Positions 10,076 through 21,099 of a DNA stretch of 64,000 bases are shown here, piece by piece. The DNA is taken from NCBI GenBank assembly GCA_033557465.1, contig CM066031.1, forward strand, positions 1,069,108,444 to 1,069,172,443. The letters are read 5' to 3'. The number at the start of each line of letters is the position of its first letter. The first letter of the stretch is position 1. The notes below the pieces were generated by a model, which worked only from the letters and a program-made list of their open reading frames with translations, did no database searches and had not been told where the DNA came from. The translations under genes and the position numbers were made by a program. The DNA is from Ichthyophis bannanicus (lineage: Eukaryota > Chordata > Amphibia > Gymnophiona > Ichthyophiidae).

Positions 10076-10103
10076 CTAGGAGTGGAGGAAGTTTATACAG
10101 GAT

Positions 10104-10432
10104 GGGCCCGATATTGAGTTATGCCAGCTGTGCGCCGCTATGGGGCATAGCTGTGTGCACCGGCTCTTAACCCTAGATATTCAATGCCAGGGTCACAGGC
10201 GGCTCCACATTGAATATCCGGGTTAGCCACACAGCCTCCCAGATGCAGTAGATAACCGGGCAGCATGCAATATCGCCGCTGCCAGGGTATCAACTGTGGC
10301 CACCTCCACTCCTCCCTGGAACGCCGAGGACAGTTAGCATTGGGGTGTGTAAGGGAGAAGATCAGTTAGTGCCATTTGAATATCCTGGTAAGAGGCATTT
10401 ACATGGTTACAGGCCCTATATCAATTACTAAG
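10104..10432. repeat. Interspersed repeat starting 'gggcccgatatt'
   Basis: The segment holds internal complementary blocks ('tagatattcaatgcc' and 'cacattgaatatcc') but no coding frame. A partial relative appears at 52140-52265. Class unknown; probably a DNA element. Confidence 0.35.
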
Positions 10433-10567
10433 AGTGTGCATGGAAAAAAAATAGTTTTGTGTCATTAAGCCATTTTGTATTTGTTATGTATATCATTTTA
10501 ATTTTCCTGTCTATCATTCATTTCATTCTTAGCATACATTACATTTTACAGTAGGCATTATGCTAGC

Positions 10568-10662
10568 GTTTCTGAAAATAGTCCTGGTGCACTGCCTCCA
10601 TTGTATCCAAATCTGTTTCATGTATATTCATTGAGAGTATCCTAAAAACCAGACTACTGGTG
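10568..10662. mobile_element. Fragment of the hAT MITE family
   Basis: 'tgcactgcctccattgtatcc', 'catgtatattcattgagagta' and 'tcctaaaaaccagact' match the interior and right half of the complete copies at 17140-17334 and 17893-18088. The left terminal repeat is missing. Confidence 0.6.
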
Positions 10663-10679
10663 GGAGATTCTAGGCCTGG

Positions 10680-12255
10680 ACTGCTTGCTCACTTCAGGAG
10701 AGCTGAGTAGGAGTTTTGCCATCTGCATACCTAGCCAGAACATAGCATCTCTCTCCTGCAGCGACAGGGGATAAGAGTTCAGCTGCACCGTGGGATGTGG
10801 CCCTAAAGGGGCGTGACTTAAGGGGCATGTTTGGCTCCTTTGGAGCCCCTTAGGAGCACCTAGGAAGCACCTGGAAGTGGTATTCCTGGCTGTAACTGCA
10901 AATGGGTAAGCGGAAAGCAAAAGGTCAGGGGCTGGTGGTGTTACAGGCGGTAAAAGACCCCATGGATTATCATCTGGTTAATACTGCTCTCCCAGGACCA
11001 TCTGCCTTGCAGCGAAGGTAGGCCCACCGGATGCATCCTTAACTTAGGGGGTTCATACCCTTCTCCCCCCCAGCCTAGTACTGTTGGTATTGTTCATTTT
11101 TCAGGTGACTCCTCTGTGGGGGATGGGAATTTGTTTTCTACCTCCACCCCTTTTACCGGTGTGGTTTCGGCAAGAGGGGATGTTTTTTCTGGCGCAGATT
11201 TATGTTATCTTACTGTTGTGTCTTTACCATCTACTGCTACTATGTTAACTTTGTCCAGCTCCGCCTCAAGTGATATTTCCTTAAAAAATGTACTTGATGC
11301 AGTTCACCGGGTGGAGGGAGTTCTTACTGGCACTTCCATCCAGCTGTGCGATTTTATCCATGATACCGCTAGCGTTTTGTGGAATCATGGGCAGTCTCTG
11401 ACGGTTGTGGATGAGAGAGTTTGGAAGTTAGAGGGGTCTTCTGGGAATGTTCAGGCTGTGAGCTCTGATCTTAAAGATAGTATTTTGCTTCAGAATAGGA
11501 TGGAAAAGTTAGAGAATCTGTCCAGGGCAAAAAACCTGCAGGTGTTGAATTTTCCAGTGGTGCGGCTTCTCTCTCCACTTGAGCTATTTAAAAAGTATGT
11601 TCATGATATTTGTTGTGCACTACATTCGATGAATCTTGTATTACTTCTGTTTATTACTTTTCTCAAAGTGTGGCTGTTGCAGCCATTGAGGGAGAAGCTG
11701 ATGATCTGGTGAATGTGGATGAATTGGATTTAACCCAATTTCTAGAGACCTCTTTAGAAAGGTTATCTAGAAGGGCAACTCTATTGGTTACTATTTCTGC
11801 CAAGTGAGAGAAGGGTGCTATTATGAAGTTATACTTTGCTAAAAAAGATGCCCCTTTTTGTGGGTGCCCTTTAATTATGTTTTCTGATAATGCAAGGGGA
11901 CCCATCTTCAACAGAAATCTTTTTTGCAACTGAAACCGAAGGTTCTTGCTCTGGATGATTTGTTTTACCTGAAATTTCCTTGTAAATGTTATGTTACTTA
12001 CTCTAGAAATAGATATATATTTACTGAGGTTTTGCAATTAGAGCAATTTTTGGTAGGTAATTGAGGTCTTTTGAAGAATTGCTATGCTTTGCCCTAGCTG
12101 TTTTTTCCCATGATGTGGACTATTTGAGTTTTTTCCCTAGTTATGTTTGTAGATTCTTGTATGTCTTTTGGTAATTATGTGATGGGTAATTCTTTTTTCT
12201 TTGTTTACTTGTTGTAATCATGAATATTTCAATAAATAAGGATAAAAAACAGACT
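10680..12255 (+). mobile_element. ORF1-only L1 derivative (HAL1-like)
   Basis: A leader with GC-rich stretches precedes an ORF1 start at 10902. The ORF1 homology runs to about 12060, and only about 190 bases later the sequence closes with 'tttcaataaataaggataaaaaac', a polyA-signal-like 3' end. No endonuclease or reverse transcriptase sequence intervenes. The layout is that of HAL1 half-LINEs, described in mammals. It could equally be an L1 that lost ORF2 by internal deletion. Confidence 0.5.
10902..12062 (+). pseudogene. L1-type ORF1 protein (nucleic-acid chaperone), frameshifted
   Basis: L1 ORF1 proteins coat their RNA as coiled-coil trimers. The start MGKRKAKGQ at 10902 is followed by a stop near 11021. 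The main frame then resumes (11116-11712) and includes a heptad-like region and 'RMEKLENLSRAKNLQVLNFP', the conserved junction of coiled coil and RRM. 'LSPLELFKKYVHDI' follows. The last part continues in other frames ('PFCGCPLIMFSDNARG', about 11850-11905), fitting the C-terminal domain. At least three frameshifts make it inactive. The two fragments at 11116-11712 and 11610-11807 are pieces of this single ancestral frame. Confidence 0.65.
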
Positions 12256-12945
12256 GGCTAGGGGGTTCACCAGGACTGGCTTAATAAACACTGCAGTATG
12301 TTTTTATAATCCATATACTTTCACAATTTTTGTGAACAAAATGCACTGAAATGCTGTAGAATGCGTTGAAAAGACATAAACATCAAAAATTACCTTTTGT
12401 TAATTTTTGGGGGAGCTATTTTGATCATGAGAACACAAAATGAATCAAACAGTATGCCTGGTGTTTAGATATCATTTTAAAAAGGAATACATATCACTAT
12501 CTACTACAAACGTTTTCTTATTTTGTATGGCAAGTAGTAAGGGTAAACATTCTGGTTCTGCACTTCGCCCATTTTTGGAGATGTTTCTGTAGTGACAGAG
12601 TGTTAGATGTCTGGTCATTCAAGAAAATCCAAGGAGAGTTTAGTCCTTGTAACTCATAATTGCTCAAGTTCACCCTAACTAGGAGGGACATTACTAGGTA
12701 TTGGCACCTGGGCTCCAAGCTCCGGGAATAAGCAGTATGCCACTGCACAGAATGTTGTTCCTCTCTGGTGCCAGCACTGCCCATGGAACAGTGGAAGCCC
12801 TTCAGTACTGCATAGCTGGAGCCACCATGTGCCCAAACTCCCATGTGCAATGTGGTGCCAGAAGACATTGGATGTCCTGGGGGTGGAAGTAGCCAACCAG
12901 CAAGCACTGGAGCAAGAGAGGAGTGACTGGCTAGGGATGGAGCAG
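12256..12945. other. No recognisable gene or element
   Basis: AT-rich DNA up to 12540, then GC-richer sequence with overlapping short frames on both strands. None shows a conserved motif, and no repeat structure is evident by eye. Confidence 0.4.
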
Positions 12946-12949
12946 CTGA

Positions 12950-13235
12950 GACCACCGGGAGGATGGATGCCTGGCTGACAGACTATGGACCGAGGGGTAA
13001 GGGGGAGACTGTCTGGATGACTGGCTAGCTGATAGACAGTTGTTGGGCTGGCCAACTAGGGGTAGATAGTTGGATGATTAGGCGGGATGAGAGATGGCTG
13101 TCACGGAGAATGGATGACCAGTGAATAGGGGTAGCTGACTATCTGGGAGTGAGTTGTAATTGAATGGGGGATAGATGGCTGGATGGGGGGAGGGTTGGCT
13201 TGAGGAGGATGGATGATTGAGGTTGGAGGCTGGTA
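12950..13235 (+). repeat. Degenerate minisatellite of TGGATGNCTGGCTNG-like units
   Basis: Repeated 'ggatgactggctagctga', 'ggatgattaggcggg', 'gatagatggctggatgg' and 'ggatggatgattga' units of about 15-40 bp with much divergence. No coding frame. Confidence 0.6.
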
Positions 13236-13239
13236 GGAG

Positions 13240-14440
13240 GAATATTATTATTGAGCTTGTTTATCTCAGGAAGGAGCCCATCAGCACAGCTGGCCCTAGA
13301 GGTAATGCTTTGCAGACAGCCCTCTTTTTTACAGCATGATGCTGCTCAGTTGACTGTGTGGTGGACAATCATTTTAGAGAATGGGTTACCAGAGTGGAAC
13401 AGGGCAGGGAGAGAGATTTTAAAAAGCTGAATTTGTGGAGCGAACCTTCCTACTACACTAAAAGGGACCCCCTGCCTAAGTAGCCACTTCATTCAGCTTA
13501 GTATGGATCCCTTCTATGGCCCAAAGCATCAGATCTTTTGAGATCACTTTTTCCTGTACCTTACCTGCTTACAAGTCTATCTACAAACAAAACTCATTAC
13601 TCTTGTAGGAGTGTGCATACAAAAGAATGTTATTCCATTTTATATTTACGTTTGTTTCTTTTTCATTTCCTTTATTTTATGTTGTTGTTTTTTTTTAAAA
13701 TCTCATTTTGGTTCCATTTCTTTTTTTCTTGTTTTGTTGTGGTTTTGGTTTTTAGTACATGATATTTGCAAATATAAACCATCATATTCCAAATTCCTCA
13801 CAACAGCCTAATCCTATGAAAGCAGATTTTGTAGCTCACTTTCAGCTAAATCTAGGTACAAGATCTGTTAATCTTTTCATTTCATCAGTCTCCTTTTCTG
13901 CTTGCCTCAAAATAAATATTCCATGCTAGCTGAAATTTAAATCAAATTTTTATGCCCTTGGCACACAGATACAGGTCCTTGGTGGCTCTACCAGTTAATA
14001 GGTGACCTTTTTTTGCCACCTAGTACTTTGCAGAATTGGAAGGGTCTCCTTACAGGTGAGGTAATGGTAGGAGGAGACCTTGAATTGGCAGGAAAACTGA
14101 GCGGTATAAATATTAGGTCCAAAAGTAGTTTCTTGCCTTTGGCTGGAAAAACCACTGCGCCACAGTGCTTTGGCTGGATAAGCCATTGCACTATCACATG
14201 CTTTTGGGGAATGATTAAGCCAGAACACCATTAGTAGTTAAACACTTTATGGAGTCAGAAGCATGGGGGCCTTTGATACAAGAAGACTAAAGACTTATTG
14301 CTGACCTGGGAAGAGAAGAAGAGGATTTGGGGACAAGCCCAGGAGCTGAGACAAGGAGAGCCAGGGTTCTATGGAAAAGAAGTGCCTGCTGCCCGTCCAC
14401 ATCCAGTATCCCGAAGCTGGAGAAAAGTGAGCTCCTGGGG
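13240..14440. other. Unassigned sequence with a T-rich patch
   Basis: The 13610-13760 stretch is T-rich and gives spurious hydrophobic frames. 13980-14230 contains two similar 'ctttggctgga' blocks (14136-14147 and 14168-14177). Otherwise I see nothing that can be named before the CR1 boundary. Confidence 0.35.
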
Positions 14441-15930
14441 TGATCCGGGAAACTACAGACCGGTGAACCTGACGTCAGTACCGGGCAAAATGGTAGAAAC
14501 CATCATAAAGAATAAAATTAGTCAGCATGTAGATAGCCATGGCCTAATGGGAGACAGCCAACATGGCTTTAGATAAGGAAGATCTTGTCTTACTAATCTG
14601 TTATGTTTTTTTGAAGGTGTGACTAAACAGGTGGACAAAGGTGAGTCGGTTGATATAGTGTATCTGAACTTTCAGAAAGCCTTTGACAAGGTCCCTCATC
14701 AGAGACTTTTGGCAAAACTAAAGAGTCATGGGATAGGAGGCAGTGTACTACTGTGGATCAGGAACTGGTTAAAAGATAGAAAGCAGAGGGTAGGGCTAAA
14801 TGGCCAATTTTCCCAATGGAGAAAGGTGAATAGTGGTGTACCCCAGGGATTTGTGCTGGGTCTGCTGCTTTTTGACATATTCATAAATGACCTGGAAAGT
14901 GGAATAACGAGTGAGGTTATCAAATTTGCAGATGACACAAAACTATTTAAAGTTGTTAAAACCCAAGAGGATTGTGGAAAATTGCAAGAGGATCTTGATA
15001 AATTGGAAGACTAGGCATCAAAATGGCAGATGAAATTTAATGTGGACAAGTGCAAAGATATGCACCTAGGGAAGAACAACCCAAACTATGGTTACATGGT
15101 GCAAGTTTCCACATTGGGAACCACCACCCAGGAAAAAGATTTAGGCGTCATTGTGGATACCATGTTAAAACCCTCGGCCCAGTGTGCAGCGGCGGCCAAG
15201 AGAGCAAATAGAATGCTAGGTATCATAAAGAAAGGAATGGAAAATAAAACAAAAGATATTATAATGCCTCTATATCGTTCCATGGTGAGACCGCACCTTG
15301 AATATTGTGTGCAATTCTGGTCGCCGTATCTTAAAAAGGATATAGCGATTTTAGGAAAGGTTCAGAGAAGAACCACCAAAATGGTAAAGGGGATGGAAGG
15401 ATACTCCTATGAAGAAAGGCTAAAAAGGTTAGGGCTCTTTAACCTGGAAAAGAGACGGCTGAGGGGAGATATGATAGAAGTCTATAAATTAATGAACAGA
15501 GTGGAACGGGTAAACGTAGATTGATTGTTTACATTATCAGAATATAGAAAGACTAGGGGACATGCAATGAAGCTACAGGGTAAACTATTTAAGACTAATA
15601 AAAGAAAATATTTTTTCACTCAATGTGTAATCAAACTCTGGAATTTGTTACCGGAGGATGTAGTAAGGCTGTTAGTGTAGCTGCGTTTAAAAAAGGTTTG
15701 GACAAGTTCCTGGAGGAAAGGTCCATAAACCATTATTAAGAAGGGACCCAGGATATCAATGCTTGACCCAGTACAAGCATTGTGGAACCTGTGTCTTTTG
15801 GGGAAACTGCTAGGTACATATGACCTAGATTGGCCACTGTTGGAAACAGGATACTGGGCTTGATTGACCTTGGTCTGACCCAGTATGGCATATCTTATGT
15901 TCTTATGTCTACAGGAGAAAGTCCCAGAGG
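14441..15930 (+). mobile_element. 5'-truncated CR1 LINE encoding reverse transcriptase
   Basis: ORF2 of CR1 LINEs encodes an endonuclease and a reverse transcriptase that copy the element at a nick. This copy starts inside RT at 'GNYRPVNLTSVPGKMVE' and continues with 'VDIVYLNFQKAFDKVPHQRL', 'GVPQGFVLGLLLFDIFINDL', the catalytic 'KFADDTKLF' at about 14922-14950, 'MKFNVDKCK', 'EKDLGVIVDTMLKPS' and 'RPHLEYCVQFWSPY'. It ends with the short 3' UTR 'atatcttatgttcttatg'. In-frame stops occur at GFR*GRSC (14574) and LED*ASKW (15013), with a 1-base deletion near 15664. It is close to identical to 34460-35935. Inactive: 5' truncated and stop-bearing. Confidence 0.92.
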
Positions 15931-16004
15931 AGGTAAAAATGAGTTTCTCTACCCCAGAGCAAAGACTAAGGACTGTGCCTTTACTAGTTTATATTTTCCA
16001 TTTT

Positions 16005-16080
16005 TATGGTGTGGCCTAATGGTTAGGGAGATAGCTTGGGGACACGGGGACTGGGGTTTTATTCCCACTGGCTCTCTCTT
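16005..16080 (+). repeat. Head of a tRNA-derived SINE
   Basis: Contains an A-box-like 'tggcctaatgg' (16011-16021) and a B-box-like 'ggttttattcc' (16056-16066) with tRNA-like spacing. It is cut off before any 3' part. Confidence 0.5.
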
Positions 16081-16089
16081 TTCTTTTTC

Positions 16090-16325
16090 TGCCATCATGT
16101 TTCTAATAGACTCGGGCGTAATATGCGGAAATATTTCTTTACGGAAAGAGTGGCGGATCCGTGGAATAGTCTCCCAGTGGAGGTTGTGGAGATGAGGACA
16201 GTATCTGAATTCAAAGACGCATGGGACAAACACAGAGGATCTCTAAAGGAAAAAAGGGGACTGTTGTAGTAGTTGACATGGAAGGGCAGACTAGATAGGC
16301 CATGTGGTCTTTTCCTGCCATCATA
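16090..16325 (+). pseudogene. 3' end of the second CR1 subfamily
   Basis: The frame 'GRNMRKYFFTERVADPWNSL' followed by 'PVEVVEMRTVSEFKDAWDKH' is the C-terminus of the CR1 reverse transcriptase in the 57513-59755 subfamily. It ends in the same 'gactagataggccatgtggtc' UTR. Only about 60 codons plus tail remain. Confidence 0.85.
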
Positions 16326-16624
16326 TTTCTATTTAAAGAGTGCCAGTAAACTTTAAGAACTCAGAACAAAACCTGGACTGGAGTATGAATTTGCGGAAAT
16401 GAAAGTAGCGTAAATGATTACAAAGCCAACAGCCTCCCAGCCTTAGCTAGTCCTGATCTAAGAGCCCTCTTTACCACGGGCGGTAGATCTAAGAGAGCAG
16501 TGCTACATCTCTTGAAGTATGCACCCTGGGTCTCCCCAGAAAGTGATCAATGCCTAATGAGAGACACAGATCACAGGGCTACACATATAAAATGTTCAAG
16601 TGGAGGGGTAGCTTTAAAACATGG

Positions 16625-16960
16625 TGCCTAGAATGTCAAAACACACAGGTGCATATGTTACACCTATTTCATAAAAGCAACACATGGGCCTAGGTGGCTT
16701 TGTATAATTATCCCAGGGAAATGAGGTGCATACCAGCTCCAAGGCAGGCACAATTTTATGCGTCTCTGTGGCAGCGAGAATCAGCACATAAGTGTATTTT
16801 TATAAAAAGCTCACAGACGTATGATCTCACCTCTGCTCAGCCTATGCTCCACCTGCAGGAATGCCTATAAATATATCACATAAAAGTAGCTAGTAGGATT
16901 TATGTGCACATACAGGGCAAGTTTATAGGAACCTACTTAAGTGCATAACATGCTGTTCCA
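16625..16960. repeat. Non-autonomous DNA-transposon-like repeat
   Basis: Contains 'gtgcatatgttacacctatttcataaaa', 'aagtgtatttttataaaaagc' and 'gtgcacatacagggcaagttta'. These motifs are shared with 9748-10075 and 48005-48320. No coding potential and no clear termini. Confidence 0.35.
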
Positions 16961-17139
16961 GAAGCCCAAGTCTCTTACCACATTACCCAATACTTTGCAT
17001 CTATAAGAATTCATTTTGTTTTCCTCTCTGTCTAAACACAGCCCTGAGAACATCTCTTTTTAATCCAATTGTGAAAGACATTGCATCATTTTAAACATGC
17101 TGAGGAGGGCAGGTTTCAAACAGGACAATCTATCTGGCT

Positions 17140-17334
17140 CAGGGATTCTCAACCCAGTCCTTGCGATATACCTGGCCAGTCAGATTTTCAGGATAATCAC
17201 AGTGAAAATGCATGACAGAGATTTGCATACAATGAAGGCAGTGCATGCAAATCTCTCTCGTGCATATTCATTATGGTTATCCTAAAAACCTGAACTGGCA
17301 AGGTGTGTTCTGAGGAGTGGGTTGAGAACCACTG
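17140..17334. mobile_element. hAT-type MITE, 195 bp, with 8-bp target duplication
   Basis: Starts 'cagggattctcaaccc' and ends 'gggttgagaaccactg', which are inverted ends of the hAT type. Flanks are 'atctggct' (17132-17139) and 'atctgggt' (17335-17342), an 8-bp target duplication with one mismatch. The arms are complementary over most of their length around a central 'gcatacaatgaaggcagtgcatgc' region. It needs a hAT transposase in trans. Confidence 0.85.
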
Positions 17335-17392
17335 ATCTGGGTAAATATCTGTTTGTGTGACCAAGACATAATGGAAGTGTAACTTAGGCTTT

Positions 17393-17575
17393 ACAGCAGC
17401 GGACTAAGAAAGGAAGCTGAGGTTCAAAACCTGCTGATACTACTTATGACCTTGGTCAGATCACTTAACCTTCCATTGCCTCAGGTTCAAACTTAGATTG
17501 CAAGCTCTCAAGGATAGGAAAATACTTATGGTACCTGAATGTAATTCATCTTAAGCTCATTAAAAAGGTGTGAGC
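17393..17575 (+). repeat. MIR-like SINE copy
   Basis: Contains 'gaggttcaaaacctgctgat', 'gaccttggtcagatcacttaacc', 'ttgcaagctctcaaggatagg' and 'atcttaagctcattaaaaaggtgtgagc'. The same order recurs at 20762-20935 and 44870-45200, in the style of MIR/CORE-SINEs with a LINE-derived tail. Confidence 0.6.
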
Positions 17576-17764
17576 CAAATATTACAAGATTGTCTTTTAA
17601 AGAGGGTCTGCTGTACCTTTTCAAAACAGCAATATTTCTGGATAAGAACTGTATCATCACCTACTGTGATTTTGGAAAGAGTGTATTTTAAAAAAATAGT
17701 CAGTTCTTCATATTTATTTAACATGCTAATGGAATACCAGTAATGTCTCACCCAGCAACCCTGG

Positions 17765-17880
17765 CCTAGGAGAGTCTGAACTTGTTAACTCTTAGAAACT
17801 AAGCAGAGTCAGGCCTGATTAATACTAGTATGTGGCATCATTAGAGAAGACCAGGCACAGTGGACTGTAGAAAGCAACAG
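17765..17880 (+). repeat. 5S rRNA-derived sequence (SINE3 head or 5S pseudogene)
   Basis: 'aactcttagaaactaagcag', 'agtcaggcctgattaatact' and a final 'ggactgtag' align in order with the internal promoter half of vertebrate 5S rRNA (gaagctaagcagggtcgggcctggttagtact ... gctgtag). There are many substitutions, so it is not a working 5S gene. It may be the 5' module of a 5S-derived SINE. Confidence 0.6.
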
Positions 17881-17892
17881 CAAGTCTTAGTC

Positions 17893-18088
17893 CAGGGGTC
17901 TCAAACTCCAGTCCTGGAGAGCCGCAAACCAGTCAGGTTTTCAGGGTATCCCTAATGAATATGCATGAGATATATTTGCATGCACCCCCCCCCCATTGTA
18001 TGAAAATATATCTCATGCATATTCATTAGGGATACCCTGAAAACCTGACTGGTTTGCGGCCCTCCAGGACTGGAGTTTGAGATCCCTG
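17893..18088. mobile_element. hAT-type palindromic MITE, 196 bp, perfect 8-bp target duplication
   Basis: Flanked by 'tcttagtc' at 17885-17892 and 18089-18096. The ends 'caggggtctcaaactcc' and 'ggagtttgagatccctg' are inverted repeats that continue for about 85 bp with only a few mismatches, leaving a short C-rich centre. Family members are at 17140, 10568 and 25647. It is non-coding and was mobilised in trans by a hAT transposase. Confidence 0.95.
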
Positions 18089-18149
18089 TCTTAGTCCCTC
18101 TATGTAGGTTGCCGCATTCCTTCTGTGCATGGAACAGCAGTTACAACCC

Positions 18150-18275
18150 TAAACTGAAAGCATCATGAGGTAACCTGAACAGAGCAGCAGTCACAATCCT
18201 AAATACCTTATTGGACAGACTAGATGGGCCATTTCAGTCTTCAGCAGTTGTCTTCTACTATGTTACTATGTATTG
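18150..18275 (+). repeat. SINE/LINE 3' tail ending in 'actatgttactatg'
   Basis: 'ggacagactagatgggccatttcagtct' (in pieces) followed by 'ttctactatgttactatg' resembles the CR1-like 3' tails used by SINEs. A second tail-like block with 'tttctgccatgatctaaaatgtt' sits at 19500-19555. Confidence 0.5.
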
Positions 18276-18384
18276 TATGTGACCAAGGAAATAGATCATA
18301 GGAACTGGGTTGGGCCTCAATGTCCAGAAATGGGTGGACCAAGGACAGGAGAAACAAGGAGTACTATAAGAATGCACATACATT

Positions 18385-18578
18385 AGGGATGTGCACAGGC
18401 AAAACATCTGGTTTGTGTTTGGATAATTTGGCCTTTCCCCCCCAATTCCACATTTGATTTTTTGACATGCACAAATCAGTTGTAGATGTATTAATTTTTA
18501 GGTTAATACACATTAAATTGATCTTATATGCACTAAATTTAAGGTACCCTAACATGCTAACAAATACACATCCCTAGT
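18385..18578. mobile_element. MITE with GGGATGTG-type inverted ends
   Basis: 'ttagggatgtgcac' near 18384 and 'tacacatccctag' near 18566-18578 are inverted relative to each other and bound an AT-rich non-coding interior. The target duplication is unresolved. Confidence 0.5.
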
Positions 18579-18599
18579 ATCCATATATGGAACTGTGTT

Positions 18600-20755
18600 G
18601 CTATCGTGTAGGAAATGTACTTCCATATATGGAGTGGAGATGACACTACTACTGGAATGCACCAATGCAACAGTAGGATCTAAGGTTCCAGAACTGCAGT
18701 ATGACATCATAAGTATAATCAAGGACCAGTACATGGCAGCAGTGTCCATTTAAGCAATAATCTTAATCTGTCTGATAGCTGTAATTTTGTTTTGGGTTTA
18801 ATTATAAATTTTGGTAGTAGTAATTAAGGCTTCCTTTTCCTTAAATGCAGGGGGATTTTTTTCAAACTTTTTTTTTCAAGGAAAGAGTGCATCATTTTAA
18901 ACATGCATGGAATACATTCCTAAAGTAAGTGATTGAGGCTAAAATGTCAATGAATGGGTTAAGCACAGAGAATCCTTAGCTGCAAAACAGTTACAGACAG
19001 TGCAGAATGAATACTTAGCGTGGTGTCTATCTCGCAGGTTGCAAGTATTGTATTCATTTGAAGTCCTACAAAAAACACAGGTGCTCACATAGTTTTCGGA
19101 CTGTCGTCAGGCTGCAATGATAGAATTAGTTTACAGCTGGGTCTATCTGGCAGGCAGCTAGTACAGGAGTACATTGAAATTTTAGTAGAAATACAGGCAC
19201 TCACATAGCCATGCCTGCTCAGATCGGTAACAGGGAAAGGGCATGGGAGCTTGGCAGGCTGGCTGTTTTGGTAATATCCATGCTGATCTGGATGAGTGAC
19301 TGAGCACTTGCCATTACAAGTGGAAAGGGAAATGTGGTGGGGTGAGCTAAGAAAGGGGATCATGTAAACTTGGTTATCCAGGAAGAAGGTGACAAAAACT
19401 ATTTTGAAGATGGACCGATAACTTTCAAGCTGTCACACTCGATGCTTAGCACCTCAGACGCATCCTGAGCCGTGTTCACATGAATAACTGGATAGAGTGG
19501 ATGGATCAATTGGTATCTTTCTGCCATGATCTAAAATGTTACTATGTTATCTATGCTTCTATCATAATTCTTAGGATTTAAAGATTTTTTAATATTTTTA
19601 AGGTCATGTTTGGAAGTCAGTGAGTGAGTGTCTAAGAGGAGAGACAGCCGTGCTAATGCGTTCAGGATCAGAGTGGTTGACAGGCCATTGAGCATAAGAA
19701 AGCAATAATACGGCTGAAAGGCTTTTGTAATCCAGCCAATCTGCAAGGATAAACAGCTCTGTCAGTTCTAGTTCTCTCCCTCAGAACAGTAAATAACATA
19801 CCTGCACAAAGCCCCTGTAAAAACCAAATGTAATGTCCCTGTGACACCACTAAGTTTCCTGAATTTATTGAGCAGTACATTTTTGATTGATAATATCATT
19901 TTGGCTGTTTAAAAGGACCTTTTATGCACTGATCTCTTTATTTTCTCCCAGTCTCTCTCTTTTTTTGTCAAAAACTATTTAACGTATGCATTTATAAGAA
20001 ATGGAAGTACAATGAAGCCAAAGAAGGTCTCATTTTGTTTCATTCTCTTGTATTCGGGATGGTATCTTTTATATATTGTCTACTCTTGCCTGTGAAGCCC
20101 TTTTGCATTCAAAGATAAGAGTGATATCAAGGGCAGTAGGCCTCAGTCCAGTCTTGGAGGCATATCAAACCAGCCTGGTTTTATTTTATTATATTTGAAT
20201 TCAGCTCACACCTTTTTCATTGCTCACACAAAGCAAGTTACATTCAGGTATAGTTGGGTATTCCGCTGCTCAAGAATTTATAGACTAGGGCTGTGTTTAC
20301 TACTGTGTTGCTATGTTAAGGTGCAGCAGTGCAATTTAACACAGGCCTCAATTATTGTCATTGGAGCCTATTTATTAAAAATGGGTTCAAATATCCATGT
20401 AAATGTGTTGTGATATATCGGTCTAAGCAATTTCTATTTTTTGCGCCTCAGCAACTTGTGCAATTTCTTCAGAGTAGGGAAATTGAAGGGCGGGTTTGAG
20501 TCCTGTACTGGCTGCCATATATGTTAACTATGCTCTTATGATTTCTTAATTACTGAGGTTATGGTGGGTTTTCCCTGTAACTTTGTTTTGTTTTATTTTT
20601 TTCTTAATCGGCTCCTTATTGTGGTTCTGTATTTTGTGGGCTAAACCAATTTAGCACAATTTCTGTAATTTAATAATTTTCTTTATACTTGAAATTTATT
20701 CTGTAATTCATATTCAGATTTGTTTCTGGATTATTTTTGTTAAAATCTATAAATA
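18600..20755. other. Unassigned intergenic sequence
   Basis: AT-rich sequence with only small tail fragments (19500-19555) and spurious short frames. I see no gene, RNA gene or complete element. Confidence 0.4.
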
Positions 20756-20761
20756 ATAAAT

Positions 20762-20935
20762 AAAAAAATGGGTTTAAATCCCATTGCTGCTCTTTGGGAG
20801 CTTCAGCAAACCACTTAACCCTCCACTGTCTCAGCTACAAACTTACATTATAAGCCCTCCAGGGACAGAAAAATAACCAGTGTACCAAGAATACTGCTGA
20901 AAACACATAAACTAAATTACAAAAATAAAAGTAAA
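20762..20935 (+). repeat. MIR-like SINE, forward copy
   Basis: 'gggtttaaatcccattgctgc', 'aaaccacttaaccctccac' and 'ttataagccctccagggacag' match the 17393-17575 and 44870-45200 copies. Confidence 0.6.
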
Positions 20936-20962
20936 TCAAATAAAAACACATTTAAAAAAATG

Positions 20963-21090
20963 TAGCCCTAAGTTTGTAGCTGAGGCAAAGGCTAAGTAAC
21001 ATGCCCAAGGTCACAAGGACCATTAGCAGGATTTAAACCCTGGTTTTCCTAGTTCTCAGCCTACTGCACTCACCCCTAGACAACTCCTCC
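20963..21090 (-). repeat. MIR-like SINE, reverse copy
   Basis: 'aagtttgtagctgaggcaaagg', 'catgcccaaggtcacaagga' and 'ggatttaaaccctggttttcc' read as the complement of the SINE body. It lies 27 bp from the forward copy, making a head-to-head inverted pair. Confidence 0.6.
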
Positions 21091-21099
21091 CCTTTTCAG

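Noticed and set aside
17765..17880. Functional 5S rRNA gene
   Set aside because: Too many substitutions relative to vertebrate 5S and no terminator T-run at the proper place.
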